Below the pieces are notes generated by a model, which was given only the letters and a program-made list of their open reading frames with translations, did no database searches and was not told the DNA's origin. Shown here in pieces: positions 1 to 6,566 of a stretch of DNA of 13,525 bases. The stretch comes from JAICLL01 sp035252155 (GTDB lineage: Bacteria > Planctomycetota > Planctomycetia > Pirellulales > JAICIG01), in the NCBI GenBank assembly GCA_035252155.1, contig DATFDL010000002.1:1-13525 (forward strand), read 5' to 3'. Position numbers and translations under genes: made by a program. Numbering within the stretch: position 1 is the stretch's first letter; each line of letters opens with the position of its first letter.

Positions 1-28
1 TGCGATCCGCGCGAAGCCATATACTCCG

Positions 29-135
29 CGCGGCCGCGAACGCGACATCCCGTTGCCGGTGTGGCACAGCCGCCCTCGGCTGTGAGGTGGTCGCCGAAGG
101 CGACCGCGAGACAGCCGAGGGCGGCTGTCCCACAT
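29..135. repeat. Nested palindromic repeat, copy 1 (AQPPSAV type)
   Basis: The outer arms at 61-83 and 111-133 are reverse complements over 22 of 23 bases. An inner perfect 7-bp stem (89-95 with 99-105, loop GAA) sits between them. Each outer arm can also fold alone, for example ACAGCCG/CGGCTGT around AGGG. Read in one frame the element gives AQPPSAV, a string I recall as a frequent annotation artefact in planctomycete genomes. Bases 29-44 are the exact reverse complement of 981-996, beside copy 2. It is probably a non-coding REP/MITE-like element, and the ORFs through it are not believable genes. Confidence 0.85.
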
Positions 136-293
136 TGCCGCATTCACGCCCGCCTCAAGGTAGACAACACGCGGGTCCGCCTTGCAGCCAGGCGCGCGGA
201 ATGTTTTTTGCAGCAAGGCCGTTGGCGTCTTCATGCGGCACCTTTCAGCCTGCTGCCCGGATGCCATCCGGCCACGATGGTTTACGCGCAGCC

Positions 294-680
294 ATGTTCA
301 AACCCCGAGTTCTCATTGTCGAAGACACCATCGAGATCGCCGACTTGCTCGGCCGCTATGCGCGCCTGGTCGGCTGCGAGACGCGCGTCGCGGCGACCGG
401 CGAAGAGGCCTTGCGAATCGCGCGGGAGTTTTTGCCGCAAATCGTGCTGCTCGACATCGGGCTGCCGGGCATGGACGGCTGGCAAGTCGCCCGCATTCTG
501 CGCGAAGAGCTGTTGCCGGTTCACCCGGTTTTGATCGCCGTCACCGCTTTCAGTTCGCCGGAAGACGTGCGGCGCTCGGTGGACGCCGGCATCGACCACC
601 ATCTCACCAAGCCGGCGTTCCGCAAACCTCTCATGGAATTGCTAATGCACCTCGTCGGCCGCGAGGGTTCCACGCCGTGA
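294..680 (+). CDS. Single-domain response regulator (CheY-like receiver)
   Basis: This is a 128-residue protein consisting only of a receiver domain. The acidic pocket is E10-D11, the phospho-acceptor is D54 (in LLDIGLPGMDGW), the switch threonine is T84 and the conserved lysine is K106 (TKP). All key residues are present, so phosphorylation by a histidine kinase or transfer within a phosphorelay is expected. There is no DNA-binding or enzymatic output domain, so output should be through protein contacts. The ATG at 294 was chosen because the domain starts at once (FKPRVLIVED). An in-frame ATG at 261 and extension back to 87 are possible on paper, but they run into repeat DNA. No strong Shine-Dalgarno is seen. 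No kinase is adjacent. A CheB-like remnant lies just downstream on the other strand. Confidence 0.85.
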   Translation: MFKPRVLIVEDTIEIADLLGRYARLVGCETRVAATGEEALRIAREFLPQIVLLDIGLPGMDGWQVARILREELLPVHPVLIAVTAFSSPEDVRRSVDAGIDHHLTKPAFRKPLMELLMHLVGREGSTP

Positions 681-786
681 TCTCGGCCCGCGGTGTTCCA
701 GACAGCACGCCCAGCGCGAAACCGATATGGTGTACCGGCAGCACCAGATCGACGCGGCGAGTTTCGATGGCCGCGTAAGGCAGCGT
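631..786 (-). pseudogene. Probable remnant of a CheB-type methylesterase C-terminus
   Basis: Minus-strand translation of about 786 down to 676 gives LPYAAIETRRVDLVLPVHHI and then GFALGVLSG. This resembles the last helix-strand segment of CheB methylesterase domains, where MPxxAIxxGxVDxVLPxxxI is typical. The reading frame stays open to a TGA at 631-633, overlapping the end of the receiver gene. Upstream in its own direction the similarity stops at the 798-822 hairpin, and no catalytic part (Ser, His and Asp with GxSxGG) remains. I read it as a decayed C-terminal stump; it cannot make a working enzyme. The resemblance is by eye only, and a chance shadow is possible. Confidence 0.4.
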
Positions 787-797
787 TCGCGCAGGTG

Positions 798-838
798 CCG
801 GGCGAGGCGCTGCCTCGCCCGGCCGCTTCACTTTTTTT
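798..838 (+). terminator. Hairpin with T-run
   Basis: A perfect 11-bp GC stem (798-808 with 812-822, loop GCT) is followed nine bases later by seven Ts (832-838). It is the best terminator-like structure after the receiver gene ending at 680, although it lies 118 bp downstream and the T-run is not directly against the stem. It may instead be a repeat hairpin. Confidence 0.45.
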
Positions 839-925
839 GTCTATTCGCGGCGGCTGGAGGTGGCCGATCTGATCGGTCAACACGGCCGATACAGGGTCGA
901 CGGTTGATCTCATTCCCCGGCTGAA

Positions 926-996
926 GAGGTGGTCGCCAAAGGCGACCGCGAGACAGCCGAGGGCGGCTGTCCCACATGGCCGCGTTCGCGGCCGCG
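926..996. repeat. Nested palindromic repeat, copy 2 (half copy)
   Basis: Bases 926-977 match 84-135 of copy 1 in the same orientation at 51 of 52 positions, the only difference being the inner loop (AAA instead of GAA). The left outer arm of copy 1 is missing. The flank 981-996 is the exact reverse complement of 29-44 and contains its own GGCCGC/GCGGCC stem. The rest of the gap 681-1177 holds the CheB-like remnant, one hairpin and a promoter candidate. I recognise nothing in 840-925. Confidence 0.85.
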
Positions 997-1026
997 TGAA
1001 GTATTACTTGGGTCATAATCCGCATC

Positions 1027-1054
1027 TTGCAATCTCCCGCCGGCCCGCTAGAAT
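1027..1054 (+). promoter_or_regulatory. Putative sigma70-type promoter for the second receiver gene
   Basis: TTGCAA (1027-1032), a 16-bp spacer and TAGAAT (1049-1054, 5/6 to consensus) precede the gene at 1178, leaving a leader of roughly 115 bases. The call is by pattern only. Confidence 0.4.
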
Positions 1055-1177
1055 GCGCTTCCGTAGGATCACGTCGGTCAGAAGGAGTCGCACACCGCTA
1101 GGAGGCAGAAGTTCGCCGCACGGCCGTGGCACGCCGGTCGGGCGGCCCAAGAACATCGCTTCAGGGAGGCCGCACCC

Positions 1178-1900
1178 ATGAACGCCACGTCGGCACTCAA
1201 GGTGCTCGTCGTCGACGACGATCGCGACACCACCGAGTGCATGCAATTGCTGTTGAAACACTTGGGGCACGATGTCCGCACAGCCAACGACGGCCGGCTG
1301 GCGCTGGAACAAGCGCCTCAGTTCCGTCCCGACTTGATGCTGGTCGATCTGGCCATGCCGCACTTTGACGGGCTGGCCGTGGCCCGCGGCGTGCGCCAGC
1401 GGCCCGAGCTGCACACCACGTCGCTGGTCTGTCTATCGGGCTACGGCGACAAGGCGCACCAAGACTTGGCTTTCGAGGCGGGCTTTGACGAGTGTTTGCT
1501 CAAGCCGCTGCCGGCGGGCGATCTGCAAGAACTGCTGCGGCGCGTTCGCGACCGAATTGACGCGGCCCTCGAGTTGGCCGAGCAGGCGCGGGCGGTCGCC
1601 GCCGAGACGCACGAGCTGACCAAGCGGTCGCGCGGCTCGATGGAAACCTACCGCACGTGGCGGGCCTCGAAAGTCGATCGGATCGACGCGCGCACCGAGA
1701 CGTCGGGCCAGTACGAGATTGTCAGCGCCCCGAACCGCTTGCAGGCCGACGAGCTGCGCAGTTGGCTGCGGCATCACGATTGCCGCGTGGGGCCGCTCTT
1801 CGATCGGCCCGACGCGCGGGTGGCCTTCTTCGCCTATGCCTCGCGCGAGCGCGTGCTGCCGATCTTGGCGCGTCATCCCAGCTGCCAGATCGAGCCGTAA
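1178..1900 (+). CDS. Response regulator with C-terminal DUF2007-like domain
   Basis: This 240-residue protein has three parts. Residues 7-125 are a complete receiver domain: acidic D13-D14-D15, phospho-acceptor D57 (LMLVDLAMPHFDG), switch S87 and K109 (LKP). Residues about 115-150 form a charged, probably helical linker. Residues about 177-236 (YEIVSAPNRLQADELRSWL onward) form a small alpha/beta unit that resembles DUF2007, a putative signal-transducing domain in which an 'A-E/D-x-L-x-x-x-L' helix follows the first strand. It has no helix-turn-helix, GGDEF or kinase domain. The start is supported by AGGGAGG at 1163-1169, eight bases before the ATG. The partner kinase is not in the window. The receiver call is firm; the C-terminal assignment is inference from pattern. 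Confidence 0.88.
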   Translation: MNATSALKVLVVDDDRDTTECMQLLLKHLGHDVRTANDGRLALEQAPQFRPDLMLVDLAMPHFDGLAVARGVRQRPELHTTSLVCLSGYGDKAHQDLAFEAGFDECLLKPLPAGDLQELLRRVRDRIDAALELAEQARAVAAETHELTKRSRGSMETYRTWRASKVDRIDARTETSGQYEIVSAPNRLQADELRSWLRHHDCRVGPLFDRPDARVAFFAYASRERVLPILARHPSCQIEP

Positions 1901-1928
1901 TGTAGAACGGAATTCTATTCCCGTTGCC

Positions 1929-1957
1929 AAGACATCTGCGCTAGCCGGGCGTAGAAT
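1929..1957 (+). promoter_or_regulatory. Possible promoter of the toxin-antitoxin pair
   Basis: AAGACA (1929-1934), a 17-bp spacer and TAGAAT (1952-1957) lie just before GGAGG (1965-1969) and the ATG at 1981. Transcription would start almost at the ribosome-binding site, giving a leader of about 16 bases. The call is weak and by pattern only. Confidence 0.3.
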
Positions 1958-1980
1958 CATTTCTGGAGGCGAGAACCCTT

Positions 1981-2340
1981 ATGGAACGCGAGATCACTAT
2001 CGTCGATCGCGGCCGCGGACCGCAGCTCTGCACCAGCCGAATTACGGTGCAAGACCTGCTGCCATACTTCCAACTGGGCTATACCGACGAGCAAATTATC
2101 CAAGAGGTGATGCCCAGCTTGTCGGTCGCCGAAATTGGGGCCGCCCGGCGGTACGTCGAAGATCACCGCGAGGAGGTGCTCGAGGAGGACCAACGGATTC
2201 GCCAGCGGAACGCGGCTCTTCGGAACCCGCCGGAAGTTGAGGCGGTGCTGCAGCGAGCGCAAAAAAAGCTAGAAGAACGCCTGGATTTTTTTCGTAATCA
2301 CCGCGCCGAGGGACCGAACGGTGACGGGCGTTCTGGCTGA
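1981..2340 (+). CDS. DUF433 family antitoxin-like protein
   Basis: The product has 119 residues. Residues about 8-60 carry the DUF433 pattern: a glycine and basic N-terminal turn, then SRITVQDLLPYFQLGYTDEQ (equivalent to 'tRitVedll.y...G.s.eeI'), then PSLSVAEIGAARRYVEDH. DUF433 proteins are small winged-helix-like proteins that often sit before a PIN-like toxin gene and act as its antitoxin and probable autorepressor. Residues 61-119 are a highly charged, probably helical tail (EEVLEEDQRIRQRN, then QKKLEERLDFFRNH) that could wrap the toxin. The gene has a good Shine-Dalgarno (GGAGG at 1965-1969) and overlaps the next gene by 20 bp, as expected for a coupled pair. Runs of seven As (2261-2267) and seven Ts (2286-2292) in its tail are unusual in this GC-rich DNA. 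Confidence 0.75.
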   Translation: MEREITIVDRGRGPQLCTSRITVQDLLPYFQLGYTDEQIIQEVMPSLSVAEIGAARRYVEDHREEVLEEDQRIRQRNAALRNPPEVEAVLQRAQKKLEERLDFFRNHRAEGPNGDGRSG

Positions 2341-2728
2341 CGTCAATATCGAAGGTCACGTCAATTATCTGATGGCGTTGGTCAGGGCGGCTCCCTGGGC
2401 TGACCTCTGGGAGGAGCTGGGAGTAAAGTACCTGACGTTCGGTGATGTCAGCCTTGATCGTGAAGCAACCGACTCCGAGGTGTGGCGCGTTTGTCAGGAA
2501 CGCGAGCTGGTGCTCATCACGGGAAATCGGAACAGCGCTGGGGCCGACTCGCTCGAAGCGACCATTCGCGTCTCGAATACGAATCAGAGCTTGCCTGTCT
2601 TGACGATCAGCAACACCGAGCGGTTCAAAAACAATCGTGACTATGCCAAGGAGGTTGTGGTCAGCTTGGTCCGCGTGTTAATCGGAATAGATGAGCTTCG
2701 CGGAACAGGGCGGTTGTATTTGCCGTAA
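2321..2728 (+). CDS. PIN-like (DUF5615-type) toxin candidate
   Basis: This 135-residue protein is read from a GTG at 2321 inside the DUF433 gene. The start is chosen because VLADVNIEGHV places the family's first acidic residue at D7; the next in-frame ATG (residue 18) would remove it. The pattern fits DUF5615/Mut7-C-like PIN folds: an LADxNI strand, then a helix, then ATDSEVWRVCQERELVLITG, equivalent to 'sDeeVl.lAreegrvLlT'. Such proteins are presumed metal-dependent ribonucleases acting as VapC-like toxins. Here the usual LTxDxDF segment reads ITGNRN (66-71), so the late acidic residues are replaced by Asn. Catalysis may be weak or lost. GC content looks lower than in the neighbours, hinting at transfer. 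The family call is moderate. Confidence 0.6.
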   Translation: MTGVLADVNIEGHVNYLMALVRAAPWADLWEELGVKYLTFGDVSLDREATDSEVWRVCQERELVLITGNRNSAGADSLEATIRVSNTNQSLPVLTISNTERFKNNRDYAKEVVVSLVRVLIGIDELRGTGRLYLP

Positions 2729-2751
2729 ATAAAAAAAACTCCGAGGATCCC

Positions 2752-4950
2752 ATGTCGATGTTTACGAAACGGTATTTGATGGCGGCAACGCTCGGGATGG
2801 TGTTGGGTTGCAATCCCGCGTCACAATCGCCTGGTCCTGCCCGCCCCGCTGTCCAAGCGCAATCGCAGCCGGTTGGGGAAGCGGAAAACGTGCCGCCGCC
2901 GGCCGCAGACAACAGCGGCGATGAAAACGATGCCGAAACCACCCCGGAGAAACGCGTGCCGCCTAAACAACCTCGCTCCGCCAAAACCGAGCTCGCCTAT
3001 CTCAGCGACGTGCCGCTCATCCCGCGTGAAGTTCTGTTTGGCAATCCCGACAAGGCGGCGGCGCGGATCAGTCCCAACGGCCGGCGGCTGGCCTGGCTGG
3101 CCCCCGACGAAGGCGTCTTGAACGTTTGGGTGGCCCCGCTCGACAATCTCGACGCGGCCAAGGCGGTGACCGCCGACCGCAAGCGCGGCATCCGCATCTA
3201 TCACTGGGCGTTCACCAACGAGCACATCATCTATCTGCAAGACGTGGGCGGCGACGAAGATTGGCACGTCTACCTGGTCGACCTGGCCACCAGCCAGACG
3301 ACCGATCTGACCCCGCTGGAAAAAGTGAATGCCCAAATCACCGGCATGAGCCATCGGCAGCCCAATGAAATCTTGGTAAGCCTGAACGACCGCGACCCGC
3401 AGGTGCACGACATCCATCGCGTGCGGCTCGACGGCGGCGAGCGAGAGCTGATCGAAAAGAATACCGAGAATTTCGTCGGTTACTTGATCGACGACGATCT
3501 CAAGGTCCGCTTCGCCACCCGCATGACGCGCGACGGCGGCCAGGAAGTGCTCCAGCGAGACGACGACGGCCAGTGGCGCGACTTCACAAAGGTGCCGATG
3601 GAAGACACGCTGACCACGCAGCCCGTCGGCTTCGATAAAAGCGGCCAGACGCTCTACTTCATCGACAGCCGCGGCCGAAATACCGGCGCCTTGACCGCCT
3701 GGGATTTGCCAAGCGGCGAACAAAAACTGCTGGCCGAGAACGACCGAGCCGACATCGGCGAGGTGCTGGCCCATCCGACCGAGAACACGATCGACGCCGT
3801 CTCGTTCACCTATCAGCGCAAGGAGTGGCAGCCGCTGGCCGACAGCGTGAAAGACGACCTCGAATATTTGCAGACTGTCACCGATGGCGAGATTACGATC
3901 GCCAGCCAGTCGCTCGACAACCAGCAATGGATTGTGGCGTATCTGCTCGATCGCGGCCCCACCAAGTATTACCGTTACGATCGCCGTGCCCATAAGGCCG
4001 AGTTTCTGTTCAACAACCGCGACGATCTCGAAGGCCGCCCGCTGGTCACGATGCACCCGCTCGTCATCAAGACGCGCGACCGCCTGGAATTGGTCAGCTA
4101 TTTGACGCTGCCGCCGGGCACGGATGACGACGGCGACGGCCGGCCGAACGAGCCTGTGCCGATGGTGCTCAACGTGCATGGCGGGCCGTGGGCCCGCGAC
4201 GCCTGGGGCTTCAATCCGCTGCACCAGTGGCTGGCCAACCGCGGCTACGCCGTGCTGAGCGTCAACTTTCGCGGCTCGACCGGGCTGGGCAAAGAGTTCG
4301 GCAACGCCGGCAACCGCGAGTGGGCCGGCAAGATGCACAACGACCTGATCGACGCCGTTGAGTGGGCCGTCGAGCAGAAAATCGCCGATCGCGACCGCGT
4401 GGCGATCATGGGGGGCAGCTACGGCGGTTACGCCACGTTGGTCGGGCTGACGTTCACGCCCGACGTGTTCGCCTGCGGCGTCGACATCGTGGGGCCGTCG
4501 AACATTCTCACGCTGCTGTCGACCATTCCGCCCTATTGGCAGCCGATGGTGCAGATGTTCAAGGACCGCGTGGGCGATTTCAGCAGCGACGAGGGCAAGG
4601 AATTCTTGCGCAGCCGCTCGCCGCTGTCGCGCGTGGCGCAGATCGCGCGTCCGCTCTTAATCGGGCAGGGCGCCAACGACCCGCGCGTCAAGCAGGCCGA
4701 ATCGGACCAGATCGTCAAGCTGATGAAGCAGAAAGACATCCCGGTGACTTACGTGCTCTATCCCGACGAGGGGCATGGCTTTGCCCGGCCCGAAAACCGG
4801 CTGTCGTTCAACGCGGTGGCCGAGGCGTTTCTGGCCGAGCACTTGGGCGGGCGATTCGAGCCGATCGGCGCGGCGTTTCACGGCGCTTCGATCACGGTGC
4901 CCGCGGGCGCCGACCAGGTGCCGGGGCTGGCGGAGGCGCTCAAGCCGTAG
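2752..4950 (+). CDS. S9 family prolyl-oligopeptidase-type lipoprotein
   Basis: This 732-residue enzyme is probably exported and lipid-anchored: a basic start, a hydrophobic stretch, and lipobox V17-L18-G19-C20. Residues 21-75 are a Pro/Glu-rich linker. Residues about 90-445 form the beta-propeller typical of S9 peptidases (ISPNGRRLAWLAP and similar blades). Residues about 469-715 are the alpha/beta-hydrolase domain with HGGP (476-479), the nucleophile S556 in GGSYGGY, D643 in GANDPRV and H675 in DEGHGF, so the triad is complete. It should cut short proline- or acyl-amino-type peptides; the exact substrate is unknown. An acidic DDDGDG loop at 458-463 sits at the domain hinge. GAGG at 2743-2746 supports the ATG at 2752, and ATG 2758 is an alternative. 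It lies 23 bp after the toxin gene and may share its transcript. Confidence 0.92.
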   Translation: MSMFTKRYLMAATLGMVLGCNPASQSPGPARPAVQAQSQPVGEAENVPPPAADNSGDENDAETTPEKRVPPKQPRSAKTELAYLSDVPLIPREVLFGNPDKAAARISPNGRRLAWLAPDEGVLNVWVAPLDNLDAAKAVTADRKRGIRIYHWAFTNEHIIYLQDVGGDEDWHVYLVDLATSQTTDLTPLEKVNAQITGMSHRQPNEILVSLNDRDPQVHDIHRVRLDGGERELIEKNTENFVGYLIDDDLKVRFATRMTRDGGQEVLQRDDDGQWRDFTKVPMEDTLTTQPVGFDKSGQTLYFIDSRGRNTGALTAWDLPSGEQKLLAENDRADIGEVLAHPTENTIDAVSFTYQRKEWQPLADSVKDDLEYLQTVTDGEITIASQSLDNQQWIVAYLLDRGPTKYYRYDRRAHKAEFLFNNRDDLEGRPLVTMHPLVIKTRDRLELVSYLTLPPGTDDDGDGRPNEPVPMVLNVHGGPWARDAWGFNPLHQWLANRGYAVLSVNFRGSTGLGKEFGNAGNREWAGKMHNDLIDAVEWAVEQKIADRDRVAIMGGSYGGYATLVGLTFTPDVFACGVDIVGPSNILTLLSTIPPYWQPMVQMFKDRVGDFSSDEGKEFLRSRSPLSRVAQIARPLLIGQGANDPRVKQAESDQIVKLMKQKDIPVTYVLYPDEGHGFARPENRLSFNAVAEAFLAEHLGGRFEPIGAAFHGASITVPAGADQVPGLAEALKP

Positions 4951-4970
4951 GTCAGGCTTTCCAGCCTGAC
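4951..4970 (+). terminator. Hairpin directly after the S9 peptidase stop
   Basis: A perfect 8-bp stem GTCAGGCT/AGCCTGAC with loop TTCC begins on the base after the TAG stop. No U-tract follows. It may protect the transcript end or end transcription weakly. I also recall similar 'TCAGGCTTTCCAGCCTGA' elements being repeated in planctomycete genomes. Confidence 0.5.
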
Positions 4971-4998
4971 GCGGTGGAATATTGGGCCGCTAGCATCG

Positions 4999-5027
4999 TT
5001 GCATGCTTTGTCGCTCTGGCATATTAT
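4999..5027 (+). promoter_or_regulatory. Putative promoter of the small gene at 5062
   Basis: TTGCAT (4999-5004), a 17-bp spacer and TATTAT (5022-5027, 5/6 to consensus) are well placed before GGGAGA (5051-5056) and the ATG at 5062. This supports the shorter start and an independent transcript after the upstream hairpin. Confidence 0.45.
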
Positions 5028-5061
5028 CCAAGATGGACGCCGCAATGCCTGGGAGACCGCC

Positions 5062-5298
5062 ATGGATCAAAACAGCTTTGACGAAACAATTCTTACGTTC
5101 AAGCGTCGCACACCTTTCCGCCCCTTCACCGTCTCGCTGGTGAACGGCGACCGCGTAGAGGTGGATCATCCCGACGCGCTGGTGGTGCGCGATGGTGTGG
5201 CGCTTTTTGGGGGACCGGGTGGCGTTCCGGCCGTTTTCGACCACGAAGGGGTAGCTCAGGTAATTGGCGACCTCGTCCGGCCCCCGTCACCAGAATAG
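5062..5298 (+). CDS. Small conserved-looking protein of unknown function
   Basis: The product has 78 residues, and I do not assign a function. Residues 11-38 read as a compact beta-rich unit: FKRRTPFRPFTVSLVNGDRV followed by VDHPDALVV. I recall many short planctomycete proteins with this 'F.PF.v.l.nG...eV.HPe' pattern, annotated as hypothetical. A glycine-rich turn follows (FGGPGGVP, 49-56), then a last strand and a proline-rich end. There is no signal peptide, membrane segment or cysteine. The start at 5062 is preferred over an in-frame GTG/TTG-type extension to 4999, because a promoter-like sequence occupies that region and GGGAGA sits five bases before the ATG. It appears monocistronic, between the S9 peptidase hairpin and the kinase gene. 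Confidence 0.7.
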   Translation: MDQNSFDETILTFKRRTPFRPFTVSLVNGDRVEVDHPDALVVRDGVALFGGPGGVPAVFDHEGVAQVIGDLVRPPSPE

Positions 5299-5341
5299 CG
5301 GGTCCGCACGCCCGGAACGATCAATCGCATCGAACAGATGT

Positions 5342-5375
5342 GCCAACTGTTAACCGTTAACGGTTGCCGCTTGGC
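5342..5375. promoter_or_regulatory. Two-tier dyad, candidate operator
   Basis: A perfect 14-bp palindrome AACCGTTAACGGTT (5352-5365) is flanked symmetrically by GCCAA (5342-5346) and TTGGC (5371-5375), all about one centre. In total 13 of 17 base pairs are symmetric. It lies 83 bases before the kinase start and is not accounted for by any gene. This is the shape expected of a dimeric repressor or activator site; the protein is unknown. Confidence 0.45.
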
Positions 5376-5400
5376 TGACCCCGACCCGTACCCTGACCAT

Positions 5401-5416
5401 CGGCAGCACGCTGCCG
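5401..5416 (+). other. Short hairpin in the kinase leader
   Basis: CGGCAG and CTGCCG form a 6-bp stem with loop CACG, 42 bases upstream of the ATG at 5458. It could lie in the mRNA leader of the kinase. By itself it is a small structure and may be chance in GC-rich DNA. Confidence 0.3.
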
Positions 5417-5457
5417 AGGCTGTCTCCCTTCCGGGCGGTAATCCGCGAACGTCAAAG

Positions 5458-6525
5458 ATGCGACTGATCGATGAAACGAACGCCGAAAGTTATCTGCGCG
5501 AGCAGCACTGGGTCTCGGTGCGAGAGCGCGTGAAAATCCGGCGACTGACGGGCGGCGTGTCGAATGAAGTGCTCTATGTAGCGCGGCCCGATCGCACGGG
5601 TACGGATTTTGTGCTCAAGCAGGCCCGGCCGCAGTTGCGCACGCCGCAGCCGTGGTTTTCGAGCGTCGAACGCGTCTGGCGCGAGATCGACGTGCTGCGC
5701 ACCTGTGAACGGGTGCTGCTGGCCGAGCCGGTGAGGCCGCGGACGCCACCGCACACGCTCTTGGCCGCCACGCCGCGGGTGTTGCACGAAGACCGCGAGA
5801 ACTACGCTTTTGCGATGACAGCCGCGCCGCCCGACCATCGCGTCTGGAAGGCCGATCTGTTGGGAGGGCGGATCGAGCCGGTTATCGCTGAAGCGTGCGG
5901 GCATCTGCTGGGCCGCTTGCACGCCGGCACCTGGCACGACGCGCAAGTGGCCGAGCAACTGGATGATCGCCGGCTATTCGACGAATTGCGGCTTGATCCA
6001 TATTACCGGCAGGTGGCTCGAGTTTGTCCCGACCATACGGCCAGCTTTGAGCGACTCATCGACTCGGTAATGAGCGAGCGGCATTGCCTGGTACACGCTG
6101 ATTTCAGCCCGAAGAATTTGCTGGTTTACGAGGGCGGGTTGCTCCTGGTCGACTTCGAGACCGGCCATTATGGCGATCCGGCCTTCGATCTCGGCTTCTT
6201 CTTGAGTCATCTCGTGCTCAAGGCCGCGTACCATGCTCCGGGACACGAAGCGTATTTGGCGCTTACCCGAGGGTTCTGGAAGGCATACCATGCCGAACTG
6301 GCCGGCGTCATCTCGGACGAGGATTGGCGACAGCTAGAGCGGCGAGCCATTTTGAATTTTGCGGGCTGCGCGTGGGCGAGGCTCGACGGCAAGAGCCAGA
6401 TCGATTATTTGACGGATGAAGGGCGGCGCAAACTGGTCCGCGATCTCTGCCGGACTTTGCTGGACCAGCCGGTCGACGATTGGCAGCAAGCGCTGGACGA
6501 GCTGCACGCGCGGCTTACACGATAA
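5458..6525 (+). CDS. APH-fold phosphotransferase (small-molecule kinase)
   Basis: This 355-residue protein has the aminoglycoside-phosphotransferase/choline-kinase fold (Pfam APH). It shows a glycine turn LTGGVSNEV (30-38), a likely ATP-binding lysine K54 in FVLKQ, the helix glutamate E76 in WREIDVL, the catalytic loop H213-A-D215-FSPKN220 and the metal-binding DFE (232-234). All kinase residues are present, so ATP-dependent phosphorylation of a hydroxyl on a small molecule is expected. The substrate cannot be read; sugars, amino alcohols, methylthioribose or hydroxylated metabolites are all acceptors in this superfamily. The LVDFETGHYGDPAFDLGFFL segment is typical of metabolic rather than resistance members. 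The ATG at 5458 starts just before the fold; an in-frame ATG at 5338 would put the dyad and leader hairpin inside the protein. An enolase-like gene and an MFS gene follow on the same strand. Confidence 0.85.
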   Translation: MRLIDETNAESYLREQHWVSVRERVKIRRLTGGVSNEVLYVARPDRTGTDFVLKQARPQLRTPQPWFSSVERVWREIDVLRTCERVLLAEPVRPRTPPHTLLAATPRVLHEDRENYAFAMTAAPPDHRVWKADLLGGRIEPVIAEACGHLLGRLHAGTWHDAQVAEQLDDRRLFDELRLDPYYRQVARVCPDHTASFERLIDSVMSERHCLVHADFSPKNLLVYEGGLLLVDFETGHYGDPAFDLGFFLSHLVLKAAYHAPGHEAYLALTRGFWKAYHAELAGVISDEDWRQLERRAILNFAGCAWARLDGKSQIDYLTDEGRRKLVRDLCRTLLDQPVDDWQQALDELHARLTR

Positions 6526-6566
6526 TCTCGGCCCTGATGGACGGCTGCCCGAACACGATTTCTCGG

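Noticed and set aside
61..534. Open frame beginning AQPPSAV near the window start
   Set aside because: Its N-terminal part is the palindromic repeat read as protein, and the rest is out of frame with the receiver domain.
2821..4338. 505-residue open frame antisense to the S9 peptidase
   Set aside because: It mirrors a well-supported gene with a complete catalytic triad, its composition is typical of a GC-rich antisense frame, and it matches no family.
5338..5457. N-terminal extension of the kinase gene
   Set aside because: The extra 40 residues have no fold-like pattern and would place the dyad and a leader hairpin inside the coding region; the kinase fold begins just after 5458.
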